From positions 1 through 36,632 of the forward strand of contig JAPOVA010000001.1 of NCBI GenBank assembly GCA_026708385.1: a stretch of DNA of 36,632 nucleotides. Reading direction: 5' to 3'. Position numbers and translations under genes: made by a program. Numbering within the stretch: the stretch's first letter is position 1; each line of letters starts with the position of its first letter. Of the stretch, positions 23,801-31,105 are shown one piece after another. Source of the stretch: Simkaniaceae bacterium (GTDB lineage: Bacteria; Chlamydiota; Chlamydiia; Chlamydiales; Simkaniaceae). The notes beneath the pieces were generated by a model, which did no database searches, was not told the DNA's origin, and saw nothing but the letters and a program-made list of their open reading frames with translations.

Positions 23801-24655
23801 CTAACCCCTTGGATGAAACGCATCAAAACGCTCGTATAGCGCCCTGTTCGATACGTGAGTGTACCGCTCGGTCGTGGCGATATCGGCATGCCCCAAGAGA
23901 TCACGGATGATACGCAGATCGGCCCCGTTGTCCAGAAGATGGGTAGCAAAGGAGTGTCTCAAAACGTGGGGAGAGAGATTGTCACGAATACCCGCTCGCC
24001 TACCGTAATGACGCACCCGGTTCCATACCGAAACACGTCCGATCCGCTTCCGACGTTTGGTAAGAAATAGAGGCTCGGCCTCTTGCAAACGAAAAAGGAG
24101 GTATTTGTCCAGAGCATCCAAGGCGGCAAGGGCCACGGGAACCACCCGCTCTTTCCTCCTCTTACCCATCACGCGAACGGTATCGGCACCCACATCCCGC
24201 ACATCGAGCGCGCAGAGCTCCGACACGCGTATACCCGTGGCATAGAGCATGTAGAGAATCGCCAGATCGCGAGCTCCCGACTCGGTAGTCGGGTCCGGAG
24301 TGGTAAGCAGGATACGCACCTCCCGTGGTGTGATCACATCGGGAATCTTTTGCCACACCTTGGGTGGTTCGATACCGCGGAAAGGATCCACGGCAACATA
24401 CCCCTCCCTCTTGAGAAACCGAAAGAACATCTTGATGGCGATAAAAGCCCTGTAGGCAGAACCCGTAGCATACCCCTCTCTATTCATCTTCTCCATGAAG
24501 GCAAGCACTTCACAACCTCCGATTGCGGTTACGGGGGTAGGAAGCGATTCTTTCAGGAAACGGACGATATCCCTCTCATAGGCAACGACCGTTTCGGAAG
24601 AAAGGCCCTTCTCCGATCGGATATGTCGGATAAATAGATCAAGCCGGTCACACAC
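23801..24655 (-). CDS. xerD: Tyrosine recombinase XerD
   Basis: A 284-residue site-specific recombinase that resolves chromosome dimers at dif together with a partner Xer. The N-terminal SAM-like core-binding domain covers about 1-90. The catalytic set is complete: Arg143 (YATGIRVSEL), Lys168 (GKRRKERVVP), His230 and Arg233 (LSPHVLRHSFATHL), His256 (LLGHADI) and the nucleophile Tyr265 (ERYTHV). LSPHVLRH and NGADLR are closer to E. coli XerD than to XerC. It lies 12 bases after the rhomboid-like gene. No dif-like site was noted in the window. Confidence 0.9.
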   Translation of the reverse strand: MCDRLDLFIRHIRSEKGLSSETVVAYERDIVRFLKESLPTPVTAIGGCEVLAFMEKMNREGYATGSAYRAFIAIKMFFRFLKREGYVAVDPFRGIEPPKVWQKIPDVITPREVRILLTTPDPTTESGARDLAILYMLYATGIRVSELCALDVRDVGADTVRVMGKRRKERVVPVALAALDALDKYLLFRLQEAEPLFLTKRRKRIGRVSVWNRVRHYGRRAGIRDNLSPHVLRHSFATHLLDNGADLRIIRDLLGHADIATTERYTHVSNRALYERFDAFHPRG

Positions 24656-24667
24656 GGTCCCGCCCTT

Positions 24668-25573
24668 CTACCGAGAATTTCTCTGCTTTTTCGAAAGGCG
24701 GTAGAGCTTCCACCTCTCCCTCCATGTTAAAGCTCCTTTCCCTTCTTTGGCAATCTTATCCAAACAGTAATCGATAAAAGCAGAGTCGGACATCACGGCA
24801 CGTCGCGTTTTAAGGTCATAGATCTTACTATTTGCCGAAGCATCGGCCGAAACACCGGTACGCCACAACCTTCGACATCGCCTCTTTAAAGCGATCATCT
24901 TCGTATCGAAAGGGTGCAGAAAGGCAAAAGGACCGCGCATCTCCCAGGCCAAAAGGGCGTAAGAGTAGCCGAAAATGAAAGAGGTTGCTACGGTGAAAAA
25001 TCGCATGAATTCCACATGAGAAAAGGCGACAAACAGCTCCACTCCCATCCACCCGAATACGAGATATTTAGCTCTGACGGGGAAGGTCATAAAGAGCATG
25101 ATTCTGGCTTCGGGAAAGAGGAAACACCAGCTGATCAGGAGGATTTGGATGGCCGGCTTCATTCCCGCAAAAGGGCCGGGAATGTGAAAACAGAGAAAAT
25201 ACAGATAGGCCAACACCCCGACCAGTGCACCTCCGCCGAAAAAGAGATTCACGAAGTCCCTCTTCCCTTTCATAGCTAAGAGGGATGAGCCGACGACCCA
25301 CAGAAAATAGAGGTCGAAAAAGAGTCCGACCAACCCGGGTAACGAGAGGGTACCCCCGAAGGGTTGCACGAAGAGGTACGAGATGAATTGCCAAGGGAAG
25401 AACTTGTGTACTCCGGCCGTACCGATACTCAGGAGTTGATCCGGGCCGGGAATATGTAACACCTGCGTAAACAAACCATGAAACAAAACCGAAGTAAATG
25501 AAACGGCGATGGTCACACCTATAATTACTTTGATAATGTTTCTATTTGAAATGAAGTTCCTCATAAAAATCAT
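24668..25573 (-). CDS. Rhomboid-like membrane protein lacking catalytic residues
   Basis: A 301-residue protein with about six transmembrane segments up to residue 210. WQFISYLFVQPF and LFFDLYFLWVVGSSL match the rhomboid second and third helices, but the G-x-S-G serine position reads FAGMKPAI and the last helix reads VATSFIFGYSYALL without a histidine, so it should not be a protease. The C-terminal segment FIDYCLDKIAKEGKGALTWRE resembles the DUF6576 tail found on many rhomboid-like proteins of other phyla. It may act as a membrane adaptor. The start is the ATG at 25573 or 25564; a TTG at 25591 extends the frame. It is first in a minus-strand unit with xerD. Confidence 0.8.
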   Translation of the reverse strand: MIFMRNFISNRNIIKVIIGVTIAVSFTSVLFHGLFTQVLHIPGPDQLLSIGTAGVHKFFPWQFISYLFVQPFGGTLSLPGLVGLFFDLYFLWVVGSSLLAMKGKRDFVNLFFGGGALVGVLAYLYFLCFHIPGPFAGMKPAIQILLISWCFLFPEARIMLFMTFPVRAKYLVFGWMGVELFVAFSHVEFMRFFTVATSFIFGYSYALLAWEMRGPFAFLHPFDTKMIALKRRCRRLWRTGVSADASANSKIYDLKTRRAVMSDSAFIDYCLDKIAKEGKGALTWRERWKLYRLSKKQRNSR

Positions 25574-25629
25574 TTTCAATACGTTCCGCAAGGCAAAAAA
25601 TCATTCCGCAATCTCTCCTTCGAAAACAT

Positions 25630-25658
25630 ATTGTCTCACCTTAGGATTTTTTTGCCAA
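25630..25658 (-). promoter_or_regulatory. Promoter of the rhomboid-like/xerD unit
   Basis: On the minus strand TTGGCA (plus 25653-25658) and GACAAT (plus 25630-25635) are 17 bp apart. Its -35 element overlaps the -35 of the divergent rpmE promoter. Confidence 0.5.
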
Positions 25659-25680
25659 CCGAATATCTTGATTTTAAAAG
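25652..25680 (+). promoter_or_regulatory. Promoter of the rpmE-prfA-prmC unit
   Basis: TTGCCA at 25652-25657 and TAAAAG at 25675-25680 are 17 bp apart. The leader of about 40 bases contains a CGGAG...CTCCG inverted repeat just before the ATG. Confidence 0.5.
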
Positions 25681-25727
25681 GGAGGAAAGGTAAGGTGCGG
25701 AGCACTTCCGAAATACTCCGGGGCATT

Positions 25728-26051
25728 ATGCAGGACGATATACACCCCCCTTACCAAGAGGTTCTCTTCATCGACACGGCAACGGGCCACAAATTTGTGT
25801 GCGGTAGCACGTTGCGGCCTAAAGAGAGGGAGATGTTCGAAGGTCGGGAGTATCCCGTCCACCGCGTTCCCGTCTCCTCCGCTTCCCACCCCTTCTTTAC
25901 GGACAGCCAACAGTTTGTCGATCCCGAAGGGCGGGTGGATAAATTCCGCAAACGGTATGCTCGGGCATCGCAAACGGCGAAAAAATCGAAAACAACAGAG
26001 AGAAGGACCTCTCCGAAAGGTCGCCCCGCTAAAGGGAAGTCGACAAAGTAG
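25728..26051 (+). CDS. rpmE: Ribosomal protein L31 (zinc-free type with basic tail)
   Basis: A 107-residue L31 of the 50S subunit. IHPPYQEVLFIDTATGHKF and SSASHPFFTDSQQFVDPEGR are the family core; the CxxC zinc-binding pair is absent, so it is the type-B-like form. A lysine- and serine-rich tail of about 35 residues (KKSKTTERRTSPKGR) follows, as in chlamydial L31 proteins of about 108 residues. The ATG at 25728 is chosen because it aligns with the usual N-terminus; the longer frame upstream crosses the promoter. The order rpmE-prfA-prmC is the same as in Chlamydia (CT022-CT024, from memory). Confidence 0.92.
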   Translation: MQDDIHPPYQEVLFIDTATGHKFVCGSTLRPKEREMFEGREYPVHRVPVSSASHPFFTDSQQFVDPEGRVDKFRKRYARASQTAKKSKTTERRTSPKGRPAKGKSTK

Positions 26052-26091
26052 TAGTACCGCGACCCACCTCCGATCGATATGTACAGGATAG

Positions 26092-27165
26092 ATGGGACAT
26101 AAGGAAAGAGTTGAGGCACTGATCCGACGTCTGCCCGAAGTCGAGTCCCTGCTCGGCGATCCGGAGACGGCACGAGACCGGAAACGGTTCCGAGAACTTT
26201 CTCGGGAATACTCCTATCTGACGGAGTTGAAAGAAAAGTGGGATGCGTTGCGAAATGCGGAGACCACCCTCCGGGAAAATCGGAAACTCTTGAAAAAGGA
26301 GTCCGATGCCGAGTGGATCGCAATGGTCAGGGAGGAGATCACAAAGTCGGAGGAGGTTGTGGCGGAGGCGCGCTCGGCTATAGAGGCACTGCTCGTGCCC
26401 CCCGACCCCCTCGATCATGCGGGGATTATCATGGAGTTACGTGCCGGAACGGGAGGCGATGAGGCGGCCCTTTTCGTCGGGGACTGTCTCCGGATGTATC
26501 ACCTCTACGCCGACAAGATGAAGTGGAGGTATGAACCCCTCTCCTATACCGAGTCGGAAGCGGGCGGATACAAGGAATATGTCTTTTCTCTTTCCGGAAA
26601 AAACGTGCACAGACTTTTACGGTATGAGGCCGGAACACACCGGGTGCAGAGAGTTCCCGTAACGGAAGCGCAGGGAAGAATACACACTTCCGCCGTTACC
26701 GTTGCCGTTCTGATCGAACCGGGAGAGGATGAGCCGGTTGATGTCGACGAATCCGACATCAAGGTCGACACCTATCGCGCATCGGGAGCCGGAGGGCAAC
26801 ACGTCAACACAACCGATTCGGCAGTGCGCATCACTCATCTACCCACGGGTGTTGTCGTCTACTGTCAGGAAGAACGGTCTCAACACAAAAACAAAGCCAA
26901 GGCAATGCGTGTTCTGGTAGCCCGTCTGGCCGATGAAAAGAGGAGGAGTGCACACCGGGAACGGGCCTCTCTTCGCGCATCACAAATAGGGTCGGGAGAT
27001 CGCTCCGAGAGAATTCGGACCTATAACTTTCCCCAAAACCGGGTCACCGATCACAGAATCGGCCTTACCCTCTACAGACTCGATCGGGTCATGCAGGGAG
27101 ATTTGGAAAGCGTAACCCGGCCGCTCGTGACCTATTACCATCGGAAGCGGGTATCGGATGCATAA
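26092..27165 (+). CDS. prfA: Peptide chain release factor 1
   Basis: A 357-residue class I release factor recognising UAA and UAG. The stop-codon-reading tripeptide is in [15 protein letters not shown] (PxT type, here Pro-Val-Thr) and the peptidyl-tRNA hydrolysis motif GGQ is in [15 protein letters not shown]. The N-terminal helical domain has normal length. The glutamine of GGQ is the substrate of the methyltransferase encoded next, whose start overlaps by eight bases. Confidence 0.97.
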   Translation: MGHKERVEALIRRLPEVESLLGDPETARDRKRFRELSREYSYLTELKEKWDALRNAETTLRENRKLLKKESDAEWIAMVREEITKSEEVVAEARSAIEALLVPPDPLDHAGIIMELRAGTGGDEAALFVGDCLRMYHLYADKMKWRYEPLSYTESEAGGYKEYVFSLSGKNVHRLLRYEAGTHRVQRVPVTEAQGRIHTSAVTVAVLIEPGEDEPVDVDESDIKVDTYRASGAGGQHVNTTDSAVRITHLPTGVVVYCQEERSQHKNKAKAMRVLVARLADEKRRSAHRERASLRASQIGSGDRSERIRTYNFPQNRVTDHRIGLTLYRLDRVMQGDLESVTRPLVTYYHRKRVSDA

Positions 27166-28003
27166 TATCTTTTCCCTTTTGCAATCGGGAGCACATCTCC
27201 TACGTGAAGCCCGGGTGGTTGACCCCTTCGGATCGGCAGGAGAACTACTGGCACATATTTTGCGAAAGAGGCGTAGCCTGCTCTTTGTGATCGGCGATAC
27301 GAAGGTGGACGATGCTTCTTCAGCGAAGTACTTCGCCCTCATCCGGCGAAGGGCAAAAAGAGAACCTTTGGATTATTTACTCGGAAGTAAAGAGTTTCTC
27401 GGTTGTCGGATTGTCCTTTCCGAAGCGGTCTTCATCCCGCGACAGGAGACGGAACTCCTCACTCACTATGCCCTACGGGAGATCCCCGATGGCGATCGAT
27501 CGCTCTGGGATCTATGTACGGGCACGGGATGCATCGGGCTGGGCATAAAAAAAGCACGCCCGAAACTCAGGATCACCCTGAGCGATCTTTCCCGAGAAGC
27601 ACTCTCGTCCGCCGAAGAGAACGGACGCATAAACGGATTGTCGGTCCTGTTTCGGCAAGGAGATCTCCTGACCCCTTTCCACGGCCTGAAGGCCGACTTC
27701 ATCACATGTAACCCTCCCTACGTTGCCGATGAGGAATACCCCCTTTCGGAACCGGAGGTACTGTACGAACCTGCAAGCGCCCTCGTTGCGGGAAAGACCG
27801 GCCTCGAATTCTACGAGCGATTGGCAAGAGAATTACCCCCCCTCCTCAACCCGGGGGCGCGCCTCTTCCTGGAAATAGGTCACACGCAAGGAGAGGCCGT
27901 TTCGTCCCTCTTCTCCGACACACATTGGACGGACCGGAAAATTCTAAACGATTTTTCCGGAAAGAGCCGGTTTTGTTTCGTCACATACGAGACGCACGCA
28001 TGA
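27158..28003 (+). CDS. prmC: Release factor glutamine methyltransferase
   Basis: A 281-residue PrmC (HemK) enzyme that methylates the GGQ glutamine of release factors. The catalytic motif NPPY is in [16 protein letters not shown], the S-adenosylmethionine-binding motif is in [15 protein letters not shown], and the helical N-terminal domain contains [14 protein letters not shown], also typical. [20 protein letters not shown] follows the catalytic motif as in the family. It overlaps the end of prfA, its substrate gene. Confidence 0.95.
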   Translation: MHNIFSLLQSGAHLLREARVVDPFGSAGELLAHILRKRRSLLFVIGDTKVDDASSAKYFALIRRRAKREPLDYLLGSKEFLGCRIVLSEAVFIPRQETELLTHYALREIPDGDRSLWDLCTGTGCIGLGIKKARPKLRITLSDLSREALSSAEENGRINGLSVLFRQGDLLTPFHGLKADFITCNPPYVADEEYPLSEPEVLYEPASALVAGKTGLEFYERLARELPPLLNPGARLFLEIGHTQGEAVSSLFSDTHWTDRKILNDFSGKSRFCFVTYETHA

Positions 28004-28060
28004 CTGCCGGCGAGGCCGTGCCATACTATTGCCTCCGGTTGTGTGGTTGTTGTTCTCGAC

Positions 28061-28420
28061 CTATTTGATCCGTAAAATTTCCGACAGCAAGAAGAGCGTA
28101 CGCCTATCTTTTACTCCGGATACGAGAGAGCGAATCCGGGACCGACCCCGCCTGTGTACGCACCGAGTACCTACATACCGGATATCCGGATCCGGACCTT
28201 TCTCCACCCTTATCAACGGCTCCCGTTCCGCTCCCCCTTTCGTCTTTGCCGGAATCGAAGGGGCCGGGGGGGGAGGAAGAACGGAAGGGGGAGGAGCGCC
28301 CCCCTCATCCCTCTTAGATCGCTTGGGCCACGCAAGAAAGTAGAAAAATGCGATGACCAAAAAGCCGATAAGGGGTAAGGGAGAGCGGTCGTTATCGATG
28401 GTCACCTCCCTCCGGCGCAT
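28061..28420 (-). CDS. Small single-pass membrane protein downstream of floA
   Basis: A 119-residue protein with one transmembrane segment at about 14-32 ([16 protein letters not shown]), then a proline-rich linker ([18 protein letters not shown]) and a basic C-terminal part ending in [11 protein letters not shown]. It starts 29 bases before the floA stop on the same strand, so it is likely translated from the floA message. I recognise no family. Possibly an NfeD/FloA-associated accessory protein, in analogy with the small gene after yqfA in Bacillus; this is a guess from position. Confidence 0.55.
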   Translation of the reverse strand: MRRREVTIDNDRSPLPLIGFLVIAFFYFLAWPKRSKRDEGGAPPPSVLPPPPAPSIPAKTKGGAEREPLIRVEKGPDPDIRYVGTRCVHRRGRSRIRSLVSGVKDRRTLFLLSEILRIK

Positions 28421-29408
28421 CGCTCCCCTCTTCTCCCGCAAGGGAGTTGCGCATGTTTGTGTCGGATTGGATGTTTTTGATCTTGTAGTAGTCGAATACT
28501 CCCAAATTGCCGGATCTGAGAGCAGAGGAAATGGCTTCGGGAATGCGTGCCTCGGCCTCCGTGACATGAGCACGCATATCGGTCACCTTAGCGATGTTTT
28601 CCTGTTCGGCGGCAACGGCCATGGCACGCCTCTCCTCCGCTTTTGCCTGAGCAATCCGTTTATCCGATTCCGCCCTGTCCGCACGCAGTTTGGCACCGAT
28701 ATTCTCTCCGACACTGATATCGGCAATGTCGATGGAGAGGATTTCAAAAGCGGTCTGTGCATCCAACCCTTTGTCCAAGACGAGTTGGGTGATCAGCTGA
28801 GGCGATTCCAAAACATCGGCATGGGTCTGTGAAGCACCGATAGCGTTGACGATCCCTTCCCCCACGCGAGCGATCACCGTCTCCTCGGTGGCCCCCCCGA
28901 CGAGCTGTTTGATGTTGGTGCGCACGGTTACGCGAGCCCGGCAGAGAAGTTGCACCCCGTCTTTTGCAACCGCCGTAATATAGAGGGAGGGATCGGAACT
29001 CGGACAGTCAATCACCTTCGGATTGACGGAGGTACGAACCGCGTCGAGAATATCTCGTCCGGCAAGGTCGATAGCGGTCGCCTGCCTCCAATCGAGAGGA
29101 ATGTTCGCTTTATCGGCCGCAATCATTGCGCGAACCACTTCGAGAACGCGCCCTCCGGCAAGGTAGTGTGTTTCCAAATCGGCCACCGAAATTCCCTTCA
29201 ACCCTGCCTTGTAGGAGTTGATGCGCGCGTTGACGATCACCTGGGGGGGGATCTTTCGAAGACTCATACCGACGATGTTGAAGAGATTGATCGGCGTCCC
29301 CGAAACAAACGCCTGAAACCAAAGTTTGAGGTATTGCGTTACGATCACGAAGAAGACGATGCAGACGATCGTCGCCAACAGGATGACGATATAAGGGCTG
29401 ATACCCAT
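28392..29408 (-). CDS. floA: Flotillin-like protein FloA
   Basis: A 338-residue SPFH-domain protein of the FloA/YqfA type (UPF0365). A membrane-insertion helix covers residues 5-27 ([18 protein letters not shown]), the SPFH region follows, and the helical C-terminal part is rich in Ala, Glu and Arg ([18 protein letters not shown]). It organises membrane domains with NfeD. The ATG at 29408 is chosen because GGGAG lies six bases upstream and the length then fits FloA (about 330). The longer frame is not supported. It is separated from the NfeD genes by about 1.1 kb that carries orphan gene 3. Confidence 0.92.
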   Translation of the reverse strand: MGISPYIVILLATIVCIVFFVIVTQYLKLWFQAFVSGTPINLFNIVGMSLRKIPPQVIVNARINSYKAGLKGISVADLETHYLAGGRVLEVVRAMIAADKANIPLDWRQATAIDLAGRDILDAVRTSVNPKVIDCPSSDPSLYITAVAKDGVQLLCRARVTVRTNIKQLVGGATEETVIARVGEGIVNAIGASQTHADVLESPQLITQLVLDKGLDAQTAFEILSIDIADISVGENIGAKLRADRAESDKRIAQAKAEERRAMAVAAEQENIAKVTDMRAHVTEAEARIPEAISSALRSGNLGVFDYYKIKNIQSDTNMRNSLAGEEGSDAPEGGDHR

Positions 29409-29654
29409 CACAAACTCCCGCAATCCGCAACACCGCTCACAACGGGGGCCATGGTGGCTGATCGGAACATTATTTACCACTACAATCACCCCGCCGTACG
29501 TCCGAAATGGTCATGTCCTCATCTTTCGAGACGGAAATGTCCCGATCAAGCATGTTGTCAATCATTCTTTTAAGGATGCGAACAAGCGTCCGAAGAACAG
29601 GTGGGGGAGGGCCGGACTTTACCTGTGCAATCTCTTTACTTCAGCCGACACCCC

Positions 29655-29683
29655 TTGTCACAAAAACCCGTACGTGCTACACT
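29655..29683 (+). promoter_or_regulatory. Promoter of orphan gene 3
   Basis: TTGTCA at 29655-29660 and TACACT at 29678-29683 are 17 bp apart. A short inverted repeat, TACAC at 29678-29682 and GTGTA at 29691-29695, spans the -10 and the expected start site. An AGGAG site at 29708-29712 follows, six bases before the ATG. Confidence 0.7.
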
Positions 29684-29718
29684 CCTCCGGGTGTATTGGT
29701 TCAAAATAGGAGAAGAAC

Positions 29719-30159
29719 ATGTCTTGTTCCCCTTGTTGCCGGCCCGGTGCCGGAGAATATACCCCTCCCTTCGTCACACGAGAGGAGTCCCCCCGGCCCG
29801 GTGCCGAAGAGTGCCCCTCCTCCGTCATCGTAGAGGAGTCGCCCCGACCACGTAACGTCACGACGGCTCCCGTCACAAAGGTCGACGTTTTTCCCGGAAT
29901 GAGCGCGGGTGTGGCACGCACACTTGTGGAATCGGCAAAGACGGCACAAGGGAAACGGCAGGAAAGACCCGCACCCGTACCTATTCCCGGTTTCGACGTG
30001 TATCAATACGACATGTTTGAGGAACAAGAAGTGAAGGATGAGGGGGCAACGGCCGGGAAGGTGGCGACGCGTATACGTTTTGTTCCCGTTGCGTTTTTTC
30101 CCGATGAGTCACCTACCGTTTCCCACACCAAAGAAGAAGGGGGCAACGAAGCGTCTTGA
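29719..30159 (+). CDS. Orphan repeat protein 3 (cysteine- and proline-rich)
   Basis: A 146-residue protein of unknown family. A promoter and an AGGAG site at ideal distance support it as a real gene. The N-terminus is MSCSPCC, with three cysteines in six residues. Two tandem repeats follow at about residues 8-42, each of the form RPGAEE...EESP. The second half contains PVPIPGFDVYQYDMFEEQEV and ends in a Glu/Lys-rich tail. No signal peptide or membrane segment is present. The gene lies alone, reading against the flanking NfeD and FloA genes, as though inserted into that unit. Function unknown; a secreted or lipid-modified protein is conceivable from the cysteines. Confidence 0.65.
   Translation: MSCSPCCRPGAGEYTPPFVTREESPRPGAEECPSSVIVEESPRPRNVTTAPVTKVDVFPGMSAGVARTLVESAKTAQGKRQERPAPVPIPGFDVYQYDMFEEQEVKDEGATAGKVATRIRFVPVAFFPDESPTVSHTKEEGGNEAS
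29739..29845. repeat. 54-bp direct repeat in orphan gene 3
   Basis: ccggcccggtgccg recurs at 29739 and 29793, and both units end with a gaggagtc block. The second unit is three bases shorter, so it stays in frame. The start of a third unit (ccccgaccacg) is diverged. Confidence 0.75.
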
Positions 30160-30588
30160 ATTAGAGGCGATTCCCCTTGTTCCGAACAAGGCTCACGGGA
30201 GAGTCGAGAACTATAACGATGTTGAGTGACAAGCCTTTTCCGTACATATGTAGCGGTCACGTCCTGATCCTCCGAGATGGGGGTCCCGGTCGGGTAGAGT
30301 GCGGAGTCGGCCTTTCCGAGAGAAAGGGCTCGGATTATCCGAACGTGAAAGAGGAGAGGTTGCGGGAGGGATGCAAAACTACGTGGGGTGCAATCCTTCT
30401 CCTCCCTCCGGTGTTTGAGTTGGCCGCCTTCCGCAAGATCGATCGTGTGCCATAAGGACGTACACGGAACCTCCGGTGGTTGTCGGAGTCTGTTCTACGA
30501 CCGGGACTCCGGCTCGTCCCGAAATAGGACGTCTCTATTTTGCATTGGCGCTGCGATCGTCCCGCTCCGCCGGGTCGTTTCGGGCGGG
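30160..30588. other. Stretch without a supported gene, 3' to orphan gene 3
   Basis: A 7-bp stem with a 3-base loop (CCTTGTT-CCG-AACAAGG, 30175-30191) follows the stop of orphan gene 3 but no T-run follows it, so it is at best a weak terminator. Several short plus-strand frames fill the rest; none has a promoter, ribosome site or known motif. Confidence 0.5.
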
Positions 30589-31104
30589 TTACTCTTCACC
30601 CGGTCGGTGTGCACGTGATTCCGGTCTCTCGACGACACCTTCCGATACCACTGAGGGAGAGACGATCAGTGCGGCACCGCGCCCTCCGGTCACCCCTACC
30701 TCGGTCCCCTTGGAAAGGTATTCTCCCTCCGATACGGCTTGATAGAGCCGCCCGTCCAGCTCCACGTAGCCCGAAGGTTTCAATACGGTAGCCGTCACCC
30801 CCCTTTTTCCGATCAACTCCGCATCATAGCTCGATGCCACATACCCCCCCTGATGTTCTTCGGGATAAAAGGAGCGCACCCTCTTCATGTTACGCAAGGC
30901 AAGTTTTACGGTAAACCCGACACAGACAAGGGTAACGATACCGTAGCCGAGATGCCATACCAAGGGCAACCGGTCGATCAGGCCGAAAACAAAGCCGACC
31001 ACGATAAATAGGGCACCGCAAATGCCGACAATCCCCCCCGGAGCAAAGAACTCCAAGTAAATCAGGCAAAGACCGATCACCGCACAAAATATGGGAATCA
31101 GCAC
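30589..31104 (-). CDS. Short NfeD-type membrane protein with OB domain
   Basis: A 171-residue protein with three or four transmembrane segments in residues 1-70 (IFCAVIGLCLIYLEFFAPGG, then GALFIVVGFVFGLI) and a C-terminal NfeD OB-fold (about 100-155; GKRGVTATVLKPSGYVELDG, then GTEVGVTG). It lacks the protease domain. Its GTG start is one base after the stop of the long NfeD gene, with GGGAGG just upstream. The pair of long and short NfeD proteins probably works with FloA. Confidence 0.88.
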   Translation of the reverse strand: MLIPIFCAVIGLCLIYLEFFAPGGIVGICGALFIVVGFVFGLIDRLPLVWHLGYGIVTLVCVGFTVKLALRNMKRVRSFYPEEHQGGYVASSYDAELIGKRGVTATVLKPSGYVELDGRLYQAVSEGEYLSKGTEVGVTGGRGAALIVSPSVVSEGVVERPESRAHRPGEE

Positions 31105-31105
31105 G

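Noticed and set aside
23212-23949. A 245-residue minus-strand frame
   Set aside because: It runs through the ends of both xerD and the SET gene in a different frame; only its middle part is kept as a doubtful domain remnant.
28029-28343. A 104-residue plus-strand frame after prmC
   Set aside because: It is antisense to the small membrane protein after floA and has no ribosome site.
30177-30455. A 92-residue plus-strand frame downstream of orphan gene 3
   Set aside because: No promoter or Shine-Dalgarno site at its ATGs and an arbitrary-looking composition; its start falls in a hairpin.
30476-30742. Plus-strand frames antisense to the short NfeD gene
   Set aside because: They are shadows of a well-supported minus-strand gene.
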